Shown: positions 25,020-32,576 of the stretch, piece by piece | How the letters are laid out: each line of letters begins with the position of its first letter | Position numbering within the stretch: the stretch's first letter is position 1 | NCBI GenBank assembly: GCA_003576535.1 | Contig: QXCQ01000244.1 | Span: 1 to 34,721 of the forward strand | From: Nakamurella silvestris | Lineage (GTDB): Bacteria; Actinomycetota; Actinomycetes; Mycobacteriales; Nakamurellaceae | Length of the DNA: 34,721 nt | Direction of reading: 5' to 3' | Notes under the pieces: model-generated | Databases searched by the model: none | What the model was told of the DNA's origin: nothing | The model's input: the letters and a program-made list of their open reading frames with translations, nothing else | Program-made: the position numbers and the translations under genes

Positions 25020-26164
25020 GGCGCTGTGGGCTCCTGTTTCGGTACGTCAGGCGGTGGGTCGATCCCTGATGGCAACACCAGCTGCGGCCGGAGTTGTTCC
25101 CGGATGTACTTCAGGGTCACCACCAGGGTCGCCGTCAACGGTACGGCCAGGAACGCCCCGGTGATACCTGCCAGGGATCCGCCGACCGTGATGACGCCGA
25201 GCACCACCCCGGGATGCAGCTCCATCGCCTTGCCGACGAGGAACGGCGAGAGCACGTTGCCCTCCAGCTGCTGGACCAGAACCACGATCAGCACCACCCA
25301 CAGTGCGGTGCCCACCCCCTCCGAGACCAGGGCGACCAGCACGGCCAGGATGCCGGTGGCGAAGGCGCCGATGATCGGGATGAAGCCGCCGAAGAAGGTC
25401 ACGATCGCCAGTGGCAGCACCAGCGGCACCCCCAGGATCCACAGGCCGAGGCCGATGAAGACCGCATCCACCAGGGACACGGCGGCCTGGGACCAGAGGA
25501 AACTGCCCAGCTGGTCGAACACCCGGGTGGACAGTTCGGAGGCATGACGCCCGGCGGGCCGACCGATCCAGCCCGTCACCCAGGCGAGGAACTTCGGTCC
25601 GTCCTTCATCATGAAGAAGGTCAGGACCAGCGCCAGCACCAGGGTGACCGCGGCCGAGGACAGACTGCCCAGCACCGTGCCGACCTGGCCGGCGATCGCC
25701 TCGGCATTGTCCTGCAGGGCCTTGATGCCCTTGTCGATCCATCCGCCCAGATCGTCCGGGCTCAGGTTGAACGGAGGTTTGGACAGCAGGTCGCGGAGGG
25801 AGTCCAGACCCGCCGATCCCTGTTCGGCGAGCTTGTCGATGTCCGAGCTCACCAGTGGGACGAGCACCGCGACCAGTCCGAGGACGATCGCCAGGGAACC
25901 GACGACCACGATCGCGGCGGCCAGTGCCGGCGGCAGCCAACGGCGCAGGAACCTGGTGGGCGCCCACAGCACGGAGGCCAGCAGGAAGGCGAGCACCAGG
26001 GGCAGCACGATCGTCCAGGTCTGTCCCAGCACCCAGCCGACGACCACCAGCCCCAGGATCAGGACCAGCACCCGCCAGGTCCAGCGGGCGGTCTCGTTGA
26101 CGCCGTTCTGCAACCGTTGTTTCGGCTCGGACACACCGCCCGGTTCACGGATGGGATCGGTCAT
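25016..26164 (-). CDS. AI-2E family transporter (PF01594-like membrane protein)
   Basis: 382 residues, integral membrane. A cytoplasmic N-tail (1-30) precedes about eight hydrophobic segments: a pair near 32-65, one at 80-105, one near 165-190, and a C-terminal cluster at 225-345. An extracytoplasmic-type loop (about 108-160) is rich in acidic residues. Family hallmarks are FFMMKDGPKF, PLAIVTFFGGFIPIIGAFATG and EGNVLSPFLVGKAMELHPGV. Despite the family name, members include exporters and Na+/H+ antiporters, so the substrate is unknown. AGGA lies seven bases before the ATG. It is coupled to the mycoredoxin gene. A hairpin at 26221 separates it from the upstream racemase gene. Confidence 0.88.
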   Translation of the reverse strand: MTDPIREPGGVSEPKQRLQNGVNETARWTWRVLVLILGLVVVGWVLGQTWTIVLPLVLAFLLASVLWAPTRFLRRWLPPALAAAIVVVGSLAIVLGLVAVLVPLVSSDIDKLAEQGSAGLDSLRDLLSKPPFNLSPDDLGGWIDKGIKALQDNAEAIAGQVGTVLGSLSSAAVTLVLALVLTFFMMKDGPKFLAWVTGWIGRPAGRHASELSTRVFDQLGSFLWSQAAVSLVDAVFIGLGLWILGVPLVLPLAIVTFFGGFIPIIGAFATGILAVLVALVSEGVGTALWVVLIVVLVQQLEGNVLSPFLVGKAMELHPGVVLGVITVGGSLAGITGAFLAVPLTATLVVTLKYIREQLRPQLVLPSGIDPPPDVPKQEPTAP

Positions 26165-26220
26165 CGATCGGTCCTACGCAGCACGTGCTCTCTCCTTCGT
26201 TCCCGGGCAGCCGGGGGAGG

Positions 26221-26244
26221 GGTGGGCATCCGCCGGATGCCACC
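26221..26244 (-). terminator. Possible hairpin terminator after the racemase gene
   Basis: GGTGGGCATCC (26221-26231) and GGATGCCACC (26235-26244) pair as a 10-bp stem with one bulged G and a three-base loop, ten bases after the stop at 26254. There is no T-tract, so the call is tentative. Confidence 0.35.
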
Positions 26245-26253
26245 CGCTCAGGG

Positions 26254-27363
26254 TCAACAGGGAATCTCGATCTTCGAGGTGGTGTACTCGTCGAGCACAT
26301 CCGGTAGTACCGCTACCCCGATTCCTGGCCCGGTAGGCACGGTGAGGTGGCCGTCCTGCAGGACGAAGGGTTCGGTGAGGTCCTGGGCGAAGTAACGGGA
26401 GGAGGCCGAGGTGTCCCCGGGCAGAACGAAGTTCGGCAGCGCCGCGAGTGCGACATTGGCCGCACGCCCGATCCCGGTCTCCAACATCCCACCGCACCAG
26501 ACCGGAACCCCATGGGCCGCAGCGACATCGTGGATACGCCTGGCCTCGAGGTAGCCGCCCACCCTGGCCGGCTTGACGTTGATGATGCTGCAGGCCCCCA
26601 GTGCGATGGCGGCGGCCGCATCCCGGGCGCTGGTGATCGACTCGTCCAGGCAGACCGGGGTGCTGATGATCTTGGCGAGTTCGGCGTGCCCACGGATGTC
26701 GTCCTCGGGCAACGGCTGTTCGATCAGCAGCAGGTCGAAGGGGTCGAGCCGGGCCAGATGCCGGGCATCGGCCAAGGTGTAGGCGGTGTTCGCATCCACC
26801 TGGAGGGTGATGTCGTCGCCGAACCGTTCGCGGACGGCCCGGACCGGCTCGATGTCCCAGCCCGGTTCGATCTTGAGCTTGATCCGCAGATACCCCTGGT
26901 CGAGGTAGTCCCCCACCGCGTCAAGGAGGGCACCGATCTCGTTCATGATGCCCACCGAGACCCCGGCGGGAACCCGCTCCTTGACGGCACCGAGGTACCG
27001 ACCGAAGGACAGGCCTGACGACCGCAGATCGGCGTCCAGGATGGCGGTCTCCAGCACCGCCTTGGCCATCTGATGTCCCTTGACCGGTGCCAGTGCGGTC
27101 CCGACCAGCTCCGCGCCGAGCCGATCGCCCAGGGCCGTCAGGCGGGGCAGCAGGTGGTCGATGATCACCAGGTCGGAGGAATCCAGGAACTCGCTGGAGT
27201 ACAACGGTTCCGGTTCGGCGGCGCACTCGGCCCAGCCCTCGGAGTCCGAGGTGACCACGTGCACCAGGGTGGTCTCCCTGGTGTGGCTCTCCCCGAACGA
27301 GGTCCGGAAAGGGGCCACCAGCGGGATGTCGACCCGGATCAGCTCCACCACTTCGATTTTCAT
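26254..27363 (-). CDS. Enolase-superfamily N-succinylamino acid racemase / o-succinylbenzoate synthase
   Basis: 369 residues, cytoplasmic. A capping domain (1-125) precedes the TIM barrel with all catalytic residues in place: the KxK motif K162-L-K164; metal ligands D190 (QVDANT), E215 (LIEQPL) and D240 (CLDESI); and K264 (NVKPARVGG). These match one-for-one the spacing of the Amycolatopsis NSAR set. Such enzymes racemise N-succinyl amino acids and often also make o-succinylbenzoate for menaquinone. Here the start overlaps the stop of a GNAT acyltransferase gene by four bases, and no men genes are nearby. The NSAR role (N-succinyl-D- to L-amino acid) is therefore favoured by inference. The symbol menC would fit only the other role. 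Confidence 0.9.
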   Translation of the reverse strand: MKIEVVELIRVDIPLVAPFRTSFGESHTRETTLVHVVTSDSEGWAECAAEPEPLYSSEFLDSSDLVIIDHLLPRLTALGDRLGAELVGTALAPVKGHQMAKAVLETAILDADLRSSGLSFGRYLGAVKERVPAGVSVGIMNEIGALLDAVGDYLDQGYLRIKLKIEPGWDIEPVRAVRERFGDDITLQVDANTAYTLADARHLARLDPFDLLLIEQPLPEDDIRGHAELAKIISTPVCLDESITSARDAAAAIALGACSIINVKPARVGGYLEARRIHDVAAAHGVPVWCGGMLETGIGRAANVALAALPNFVLPGDTSASSRYFAQDLTEPFVLQDGHLTVPTGPGIGVAVLPDVLDEYTTSKIEIPC

Positions 27364-28160
27364 GTTCTCCCTGGTCTCTCGAGCCGGTACCAGCTGTCCC
27401 TGCTGACGCCGGTGGCCACGTAGCCGTCGGCGAAGGCCGCACCGAGCGCCGCCCTGACGTCACGACGCCAAGCGGCGGCGAGACCCGGGTCGGCGGCGCG
27501 GATCCCCAGGATGTCCCGCGGCATCCGCACCCAGATCTGCTGCTGATGAACACGTGTCAACGGCTCACCGTCCGGTCCCGGCGGTCCGGTCCGATCGGGC
27601 TCCCTCGCAGGCAGCACGACCTCGGCGAACTCGCCCCGACTGCAGGCCTCGGCCGTCGGCGAGTCCAGCTGCCATCGCGCAGTCAGCCGGTCCGACTCGT
27701 CACCGGCGTTGATCGCATCGGTCATCGGCCCGTAGAAGTTGACCGAGTACTCGCCTGCCGTGGCTCCGAGTTTCACCAGGTTGAACCGGGCATTGCGGGC
27801 GACCAACGGGTCGAAGGTCCAGCTGATCGAGGTGAAACCGCGTGCCAGCGCCCAGCGGCGTTGATGGTGTTTCAGTGCCGATCCTGTCCCACGGTCGGAC
27901 TCCCCCGGCCGAACACCGGCGATCAACGAGTACAGGGAATCCGGTCCGGACCGGATGGCGACCGCGCCGCCGCAGATCTCACCGGTGGCGTCGTAGGCAG
28001 CGGTGACTGCGGCTCCGGCGTGGGTGAAACTGCGCAGCAGATCGGTCGAAATGGGCGGCCCCGCAGGGCCCGTGCCCCAGACCCGGACGAACAGGGCGGC
28101 AAGGTCTGCGAGCTGCCCGACGTCGGTGTCGAGGTCGCGGATCGTCAGCCCGGGTTCCAT
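27360..28160 (-). CDS. GNAT-family acyltransferase, probable amino acid N-succinyltransferase
   Basis: 266 residues, cytoplasmic. A GNAT fold spans about 5-175. It has an acyl-CoA loop-like segment (GESDRGTGSALKHHQ), then WTFDPLVARNARFNLVKLGA, a hallmark of the COG3375-type predicted acetyltransferases, and YSVNFYGPMTDAINAGDESDRL. The C-terminal part (about 180-266) has VHQQQIWVRMPRDI. Relatives in Geobacillus are succinyltransferases that feed the NSAR racemase, and the ATGA overlap with that gene here supports the same role. GGAG lies directly next to the ATG at 28160, so the start is only moderately sure. Divergent from the gluconokinase gene. Confidence 0.8.
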   Translation of the reverse strand: MEPGLTIRDLDTDVGQLADLAALFVRVWGTGPAGPPISTDLLRSFTHAGAAVTAAYDATGEICGGAVAIRSGPDSLYSLIAGVRPGESDRGTGSALKHHQRRWALARGFTSISWTFDPLVARNARFNLVKLGATAGEYSVNFYGPMTDAINAGDESDRLTARWQLDSPTAEACSRGEFAEVVLPAREPDRTGPPGPDGEPLTRVHQQQIWVRMPRDILGIRAADPGLAAAWRRDVRAALGAAFADGYVATGVSRDSWYRLERPGRT

Positions 28161-28378
28161 CTCCAGAGACTAGCCCGCCCGGTTTCTCCCACCCCGGCGA
28201 CCCTGGAAGCCCGCCCCCGAATGGCGGCCCGGGCGGAGAGCATCAATCATGTATGGGCCGACCCGAAACGGGTACTGAAGCATTCGTCAACGGGGGACCT
28301 TCCTGGGCCGGTGGTGGTTCTGGCGTGCACAGGAGTTTCTCCAAGGCCACACGGCCGCGAGGGAAGGTGAGGTCCGGC

Positions 28379-28993
28379 GTGACGGAGACAGCGGCCACAC
28401 GACAGCCGGTGCTGGTACTGATGGGGGTGTCCGGTTGCGGGAAGTCCACGGTGGCGGCCATTCTCGCCGGTCAGCTGGGGTGGGACTTCGCCGAGGGTGA
28501 CGACATGCACCCGGACGAGAACGTCGAGAAGATGCACGCCGGCCACGCGTTGACCGACGAGGACCGTTGGCCCTGGCTGGAAACGGTGGACTCGTGGATC
28601 GTCGAGCACGCCCTCGCCGGGCTTCCCGGCCTGGTGACCTGCTCGGCGCTGAAGAAGTCCTACCGCGATGTGCTTCGCGGCGAGAACGTCATCTTCGTCC
28701 ACCTCTCCGGGTCCCGGGAACTCATCGAACGAAGGATGGCCTCGCGGCACGGCCACTACATGCCGACATCACTGTTGGACTCCCAGTTCGCGACCCTGGA
28801 GCCGTTGACCGAGGACGAGGTGGGCATCGTCGTCGATGTGGCCGGCAACCCCGCCCAGCACGCCGCAGAGATCACCGCCCGCCTGCACCTGGAACCCGGG
28901 ATCGGTTCCACCAGCCGGGATGCGCCCGAGCCCGGGGCCAACAGCGCGGCCGGTGCGGGCCGCCCCGTCACCTCGGCCAAGTCCTCGCCCTGA
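28379..28993 (+). CDS. gntK: Gluconokinase
   Basis: 204 residues; phosphorylates D-gluconate to 6-phosphogluconate with ATP for entry into the pentose phosphate pathway. Visible motifs are the P-loop GVSGCGKST (residues 16-24), DWFAEGD-type FAEGDDMHP, LTDEDRWPWL, CSALKKSYRDVLR, and RMASRHGHYMPTSLLDSQFATLE, all diagnostic of the thermoresistant-type gluconokinase family. The C-terminal 30 residues are a low-complexity extension beyond the usual length of about 175. GAGG sits six bases before GTG 28379. An upstream in-frame start at 28253 is less likely. A GntP-type permease follows 103 bases downstream on the same strand. Confidence 0.93.
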   Translation: MTETAATRQPVLVLMGVSGCGKSTVAAILAGQLGWDFAEGDDMHPDENVEKMHAGHALTDEDRWPWLETVDSWIVEHALAGLPGLVTCSALKKSYRDVLRGENVIFVHLSGSRELIERRMASRHGHYMPTSLLDSQFATLEPLTEDEVGIVVDVAGNPAQHAAEITARLHLEPGIGSTSRDAPEPGANSAAGAGRPVTSAKSSP

Positions 28994-29096
28994 CCGGGTC
29001 CACCCGGGCGCCCGACGCACCGGCCCTCCCCGAGCACGCCTTACCTGAACACGCAGACCCGATGTTCCCACCTCCCGGTATCCCTTGGAGCCAGCG

Positions 29097-30584
29097 ATGA
29101 TTCCCTCCCCCGTAGCCGCCCTCGCCGCGGATGCCGATCCGAATGCCCCGTGGACCAGCCACGACACCCAGCTGATCGTGGTCACCGTCATCGGCATCGC
29201 CCTGATCGTCGTACTGATCGCCTGGCTGAAGGTGCACCCGTTCCTGGCGCTCATCCTCGGCTCAGCCTTCGTCGGTCTGGCCTCGGGCGTGGCCCTGGGG
29301 GATGTGATCACCAACTTCGAGACCGGGGTCGGCAACACCCTGAAAGAGGTCGGTCTGCTGATCGCCTTGGGGGCGATGCTCGGCAAACTCCTGGCTGACT
29401 CCGGGGGCGCGGACAAGATCGTGGACACCTTGCTGGCCAAGGCCTCCGGGGCCATGGTGCCCTGGGCGATGACCCTGGTCGCCGTCATCATCGGTCTGCC
29501 GATGTTCTTCGAGATCGGGTTGGTGCTGCTGCTCCCCGTCATCGTCCTGGTGGCCGTGCGGTCGGGTCTGAAGCTGATGCGGGTCGCGATCCCCGCCCTG
29601 GCCGGACTGTCCGTCCTGCACGGCCTGATCCCCCCGCACCCGGGGCCGCTGATCGCCATCGACGCGGTCGGCGCGGATCTGGGCACCACCCTCGCCCTCG
29701 GCCTGGTGGTGGCCATCCCGACCGTGATCATCTGCGGGCCGCTCTTCTCCATCCTGGCGGCCAAGTGGGTTCCGGTCGACGCCCCGGCGATGGCCGGCGG
29801 TATCGACACCCGCAAGATGGCGGCCTCGGGCTCGGGCTCCGGGTCGGGCTCGGGTTCCGGCGAGAAAGGGGGCACGGTGGGCGGATCCGCCGACCCCGAC
29901 GTCAAGCGCCCGCCGTCCTTCGCCGTCACCCTGCTCACCATCATCTTCCCGGTGGTGCTGATGCTGCTCAAGGCTCTGGCGGACATCATCTGGCCGAACG
30001 ACGACGACCACCCGATGATCCGCACCATCTTCGACTTCATCGGTGAACCGTTGGTGGCCATGGTGTTGGCGGTGCTGCTGGCGATGTTCACCTTCGGCTA
30101 CGCAGTCGGCTTCACCGGCAACGGGATCAGTTCCAAACTCAGCGCCAGTGTCGGACCGATCGCCACGGTGATGCTGATCGTCGGGGCCGGTGGTGGTTTC
30201 AAACAGACCCTGATCGGCGGAGGTGTCGGCGACACCGTGGCGAAAGCCGCCACCGGGGCGAACATCTCGGTCCTGGTACTGGGATTCCTGATCGCCGTGG
30301 CCATTCGGCTGGCCACCGGTTCGGCGACCGTGGCCACCACCACCGCGGCCGGGATCGTCGCGCCGCTGGCGGGGTCGCTCACCCCGACCCATGCCGCGCT
30401 GCTCGCCCTGGCGATCGGGGCCGGGTCCCTGTTCCTCTCCCATGTGAACGACGCCGGGTTCTGGCTGGTCAAGGAGATGTTCTCGCTCACGGTCGGGCAG
30501 ACCTTCAAGACCTGGTCGGTGATGGAGACGCTGATCTCGGTGATCGCCTTCGCCTTCGTGATGCTGCTGTCGGCCTTCATCTGA
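29097..30584 (+). CDS. gntP: GntP-family gluconate:proton symporter
   Basis: 495 residues, with about 12-14 membrane segments. It imports gluconate for the kinase encoded upstream. GntP signatures are visible: HPFLALILGSAFVGLASG, GFG-like NTLKEVGLLIALGAMLGKLL, LPMFFEIGLVLLLPVI, HGLIPPHPGP, GGGFKQTLIGGGVGD, and ATGSATVATTTAAGI with SHVNDAGFWLVKE. GGAG is six bases before the ATG at 29097. An oddity is a (Ser-Gly)6 run at residues 244-255 in the long loop after the HPGP half, followed by a charged segment. No gluconate regulator gene is next to the pair. Confidence 0.92.
   Translation: MIPSPVAALAADADPNAPWTSHDTQLIVVTVIGIALIVVLIAWLKVHPFLALILGSAFVGLASGVALGDVITNFETGVGNTLKEVGLLIALGAMLGKLLADSGGADKIVDTLLAKASGAMVPWAMTLVAVIIGLPMFFEIGLVLLLPVIVLVAVRSGLKLMRVAIPALAGLSVLHGLIPPHPGPLIAIDAVGADLGTTLALGLVVAIPTVIICGPLFSILAAKWVPVDAPAMAGGIDTRKMAASGSGSGSGSGSGEKGGTVGGSADPDVKRPPSFAVTLLTIIFPVVLMLLKALADIIWPNDDDHPMIRTIFDFIGEPLVAMVLAVLLAMFTFGYAVGFTGNGISSKLSASVGPIATVMLIVGAGGGFKQTLIGGGVGDTVAKAATGANISVLVLGFLIAVAIRLATGSATVATTTAAGIVAPLAGSLTPTHAALLALAIGAGSLFLSHVNDAGFWLVKEMFSLTVGQTFKTWSVMETLISVIAFAFVMLLSAFI
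29826..29861 (+). repeat. Hexanucleotide repeat encoding a (Ser-Gly)6 linker
   Basis: Imperfect TCGGGC units encode six Ser-Gly pairs in the large central loop of the permease. It is in frame and looks like a slippage-prone insertion in a tolerant loop. Confidence 0.85.
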
Positions 30585-30598
30585 CCCCTCCCCCTGCC

Positions 30599-30668
30599 GT
30601 TCCCGCGCACGTTGTTCGTCCTCGCGCGCGATGTTTCGTGCGCGAGGAACAACACCGTGCGCGGGAAC
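30599..30668. repeat. 70-bp long-hairpin element, copy 2
   Basis: Lies 15 bases after the GntP stop. The outer 13-base arms (GTTCCCGCGCACG / CGTGCGCGGGAAC) are perfect. The inner 12-bp stem around TGTT has one G-T pair, and gapped TTGTT/AACAA pairing joins the two stems. It matches copy 1 at 63 of 70 positions. It is probably the terminator or a protective 3' structure of the gluconate operon. Confidence 0.85.
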
Positions 30669-30720
30669 AGCAGGGGTGTGCAGCCGGGAGCCTGACAGCC
30701 CACCCGGAGCGCGGCAGACC

Positions 30721-30740
30721 GCTGTCAGCCTGCTGTCAGC
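30721..30740. promoter_or_regulatory. Paired GCTGTCAGC sites upstream of the ABC exporter
   Basis: GCTGTCAGC occurs at 30721-30729 and 30732-30740, an 11-base period that puts both on the same helix face. A reverse-complement CTGACAGC lies at 30692-30699. Their place 22 bases before the exporter start suggests a binding site for a regulator. Confidence 0.4.
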
Positions 30741-30762
30741 GGGCCGGTGGACAGTCTGATCC

Positions 30763-31743
30763 ATGAACACCACATCCACCGACCTCGCCATCGACGCGCA
30801 GGGTCTGACGAAACGATTCGGGGACACCCAGGCGCTGGCCGGGATCGACCTGAGCGCGCGCCGGGGCACCGTCCTCGGTGTCCTCGGCCCCAACGGGGCC
30901 GGCAAGACCACCGCCGTCCGCATCCTGGCCACCCTGCTGCGCCCCGACTCCGGCACCGCCCGGATCCACGGCTTCGACGTGCAGAAACAAGCCACCCAGG
31001 TACGCCAGAACATCGGTCTCACCGGTCAGTACGCCTCGGTCGACGAGGACCTGACCGGGATGGAGAACCTCATCCTGATCGGCCAGCTGCTGAACCTGCG
31101 CACCTCCGCCGCCCGGACCAGGGCGAACGAGCTCCTGAGCTGGTTCGACCTGACCGCAGCGGCCGGCAGGCCGGCCAAGACCTACTCCGGCGGTATGCGC
31201 CGCCGGCTCGACCTCGCCGCCAGCCTGGTCGGCCGCCCGTCCGTGATCTTCCTGGACGAGCCGACCACGGGGCTGGATCCCAGCAAGAGGGAGGAGATGT
31301 GGGACGTCGTCCGCTCCCTGGTCGATGACGGCTCCACCGTCCTCCTGACCACCCAGTACCTCGACGAGGCCGAGGCCCTGGCCGACGACATCTCCGTCAT
31401 CGACCACGGCCGGGTCATCGCCAGCGGCACCCCCGACGAACTCAAACGCGTCGTCGGCGGTCAGACCCTGCTGGTACGGCCCACCGACCTGGACAACGTC
31501 CCACAGGTCACCGAGATCCTCGCCCGGATCGCCGGCGAACAGCCCGCGTCCACCCGCACCGGGGTCCTGCAGGTCGGGGTGAAGGACGATGCCGCCATGC
31601 ACACGCTGGTCACCGAACTCGCCCTGGCCCGCATCTCGGTCACCGAGCTCTCGCTCCGGCTGCCCAGCCTCGACGAGGTCTTCTTCGCCCTCACCGGAAA
31701 GCCCACCGGCTCCGCCGACATCACCGAAGGGGATGCCGCATGA
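30763..31743 (+). CDS. ABC exporter ATP-binding protein, DrrA-type
   Basis: 326 residues, cytoplasmic ATPase of a multidrug/antibiotic-type exporter. It has Walker A GPNGAGKT (42-49), the Q-loop region IGLTGQYASVDEDLTG, signature YSGGMRRRLD, Walker B VIFLDEP with the D-loop TTGLDP, and TTQYLDEAEAL, where Gln stands in the H-loop position as in other DrrA-type proteins. The C-terminal domain (about 225-326) with LRLPSLDEVFFALTG is typical of the DrrA group. No strong ribosome binding site precedes the ATG. The stop overlaps the permease start by four bases, giving a coupled pair. Confidence 0.93.
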   Translation: MNTTSTDLAIDAQGLTKRFGDTQALAGIDLSARRGTVLGVLGPNGAGKTTAVRILATLLRPDSGTARIHGFDVQKQATQVRQNIGLTGQYASVDEDLTGMENLILIGQLLNLRTSAARTRANELLSWFDLTAAAGRPAKTYSGGMRRRLDLAASLVGRPSVIFLDEPTTGLDPSKREEMWDVVRSLVDDGSTVLLTTQYLDEAEALADDISVIDHGRVIASGTPDELKRVVGGQTLLVRPTDLDNVPQVTEILARIAGEQPASTRTGVLQVGVKDDAAMHTLVTELALARISVTELSLRLPSLDEVFFALTGKPTGSADITEGDAA

Positions 31744-32576
31744 CCACCATCATCGAGAAATCCGGCAAACCGACCGCCACCACCCCCCGCTCGACATCGG
31801 TCGCGGCCGATCAGGTCCGGTTCCCGACCCTGCACCACATCTTCGCCCTGACCAAACGGGGCCTGCTCAAGACGATGCGTACCCCCGAGGCGCTCATCGA
31901 CGTGACCATCCAGCCGATCATCTTCCTGCTGCTGTTCACCTACCTTTTCGGCGGGGCCATGATGGGCTCCACCGCGGACTACCTGCAGTTCCTGCTGCCC
32001 GGGATCTACGTCCAGTCCATCCTTTTCAGCGCCGTCGCCATCGGTGTCAACCTGAACCAGGACGTGACGAAGGGGGTGACCGACCGGTTCCGCAGTCTGC
32101 CCATCAGCAGATCCGCACCCCTGATCGGGGCCGTCACCTCGGATGTCCTTCGTTACCTGGTGCTGTCGGCCTCCCTGCTGATCACCGGCTTCATCATGGG
32201 ATTCCGGGTGGAGACCAGCATCTGGGCCATGTTCGGTGCGGTCGCCCTGGCCATCGGGTTCTCCCTGTGCCTGTGCTGGGTCTCGGTGTTCGTCGGCATG
32301 CTCGCCCGCAGCCCCGGGGCCGTCCAGGGAATCCTGTTCCTGGCGATCTTCCCGCTGACCTTCGGCAGCAACGTGTTCGTCCAGACCGACACCATGCCCG
32401 GCTGGCTCCAGGCCTTCGTCAAGGTCAACCCGGCCACCAGCCTCGCCGACGCCACCCGCGGGCTGCTCTCCGGCGGCCCCGTCGCCAGTCCGCTGCTGTA
32501 CTGCCTGTTGTGGATGGCCGGCCTACTCGCCGTGTTCTTCCCGCTCGCCGTCCGCGCCTACCGCCGCCGGGTCTGA
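31740..32576 (+). CDS. ABC-2 type exporter permease, DrrB-type
   Basis: 278 residues, about six membrane helices after a roughly 50-residue cytoplasmic N-tail. The ABC-2 pattern is clear: RTPEALIDVTIQPIIFLLLF, YLQFLLPGIYVQSILFSA, the coupling-helix segment VTDRFRSLPISRSAPLIG, and VNPATSLADATRGLLSGG near the end. It forms the pore for the ATPase encoded just upstream (ATGA overlap). The exported substrate is unknown. Its last 54 bases overlap the 3' end of the minus-strand regulator gene. Confidence 0.92.
   Translation: MTTIIEKSGKPTATTPRSTSVAADQVRFPTLHHIFALTKRGLLKTMRTPEALIDVTIQPIIFLLLFTYLFGGAMMGSTADYLQFLLPGIYVQSILFSAVAIGVNLNQDVTKGVTDRFRSLPISRSAPLIGAVTSDVLRYLVLSASLLITGFIMGFRVETSIWAMFGAVALAIGFSLCLCWVSVFVGMLARSPGAVQGILFLAIFPLTFGSNVFVQTDTMPGWLQAFVKVNPATSLADATRGLLSGGPVASPLLYCLLWMAGLLAVFFPLAVRAYRRRV

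Noticed and set aside
25016-26164. Autoinducer-2 exporter
   Set aside because: The family name is historical. Nothing here indicates quorum sensing; only the family is reported.
26254-27363. Reading the enolase-superfamily gene as a menaquinone menC
   Set aside because: Not excluded, but there are no men genes around it and the coupling to a GNAT gene points to N-succinyl amino acid racemisation.
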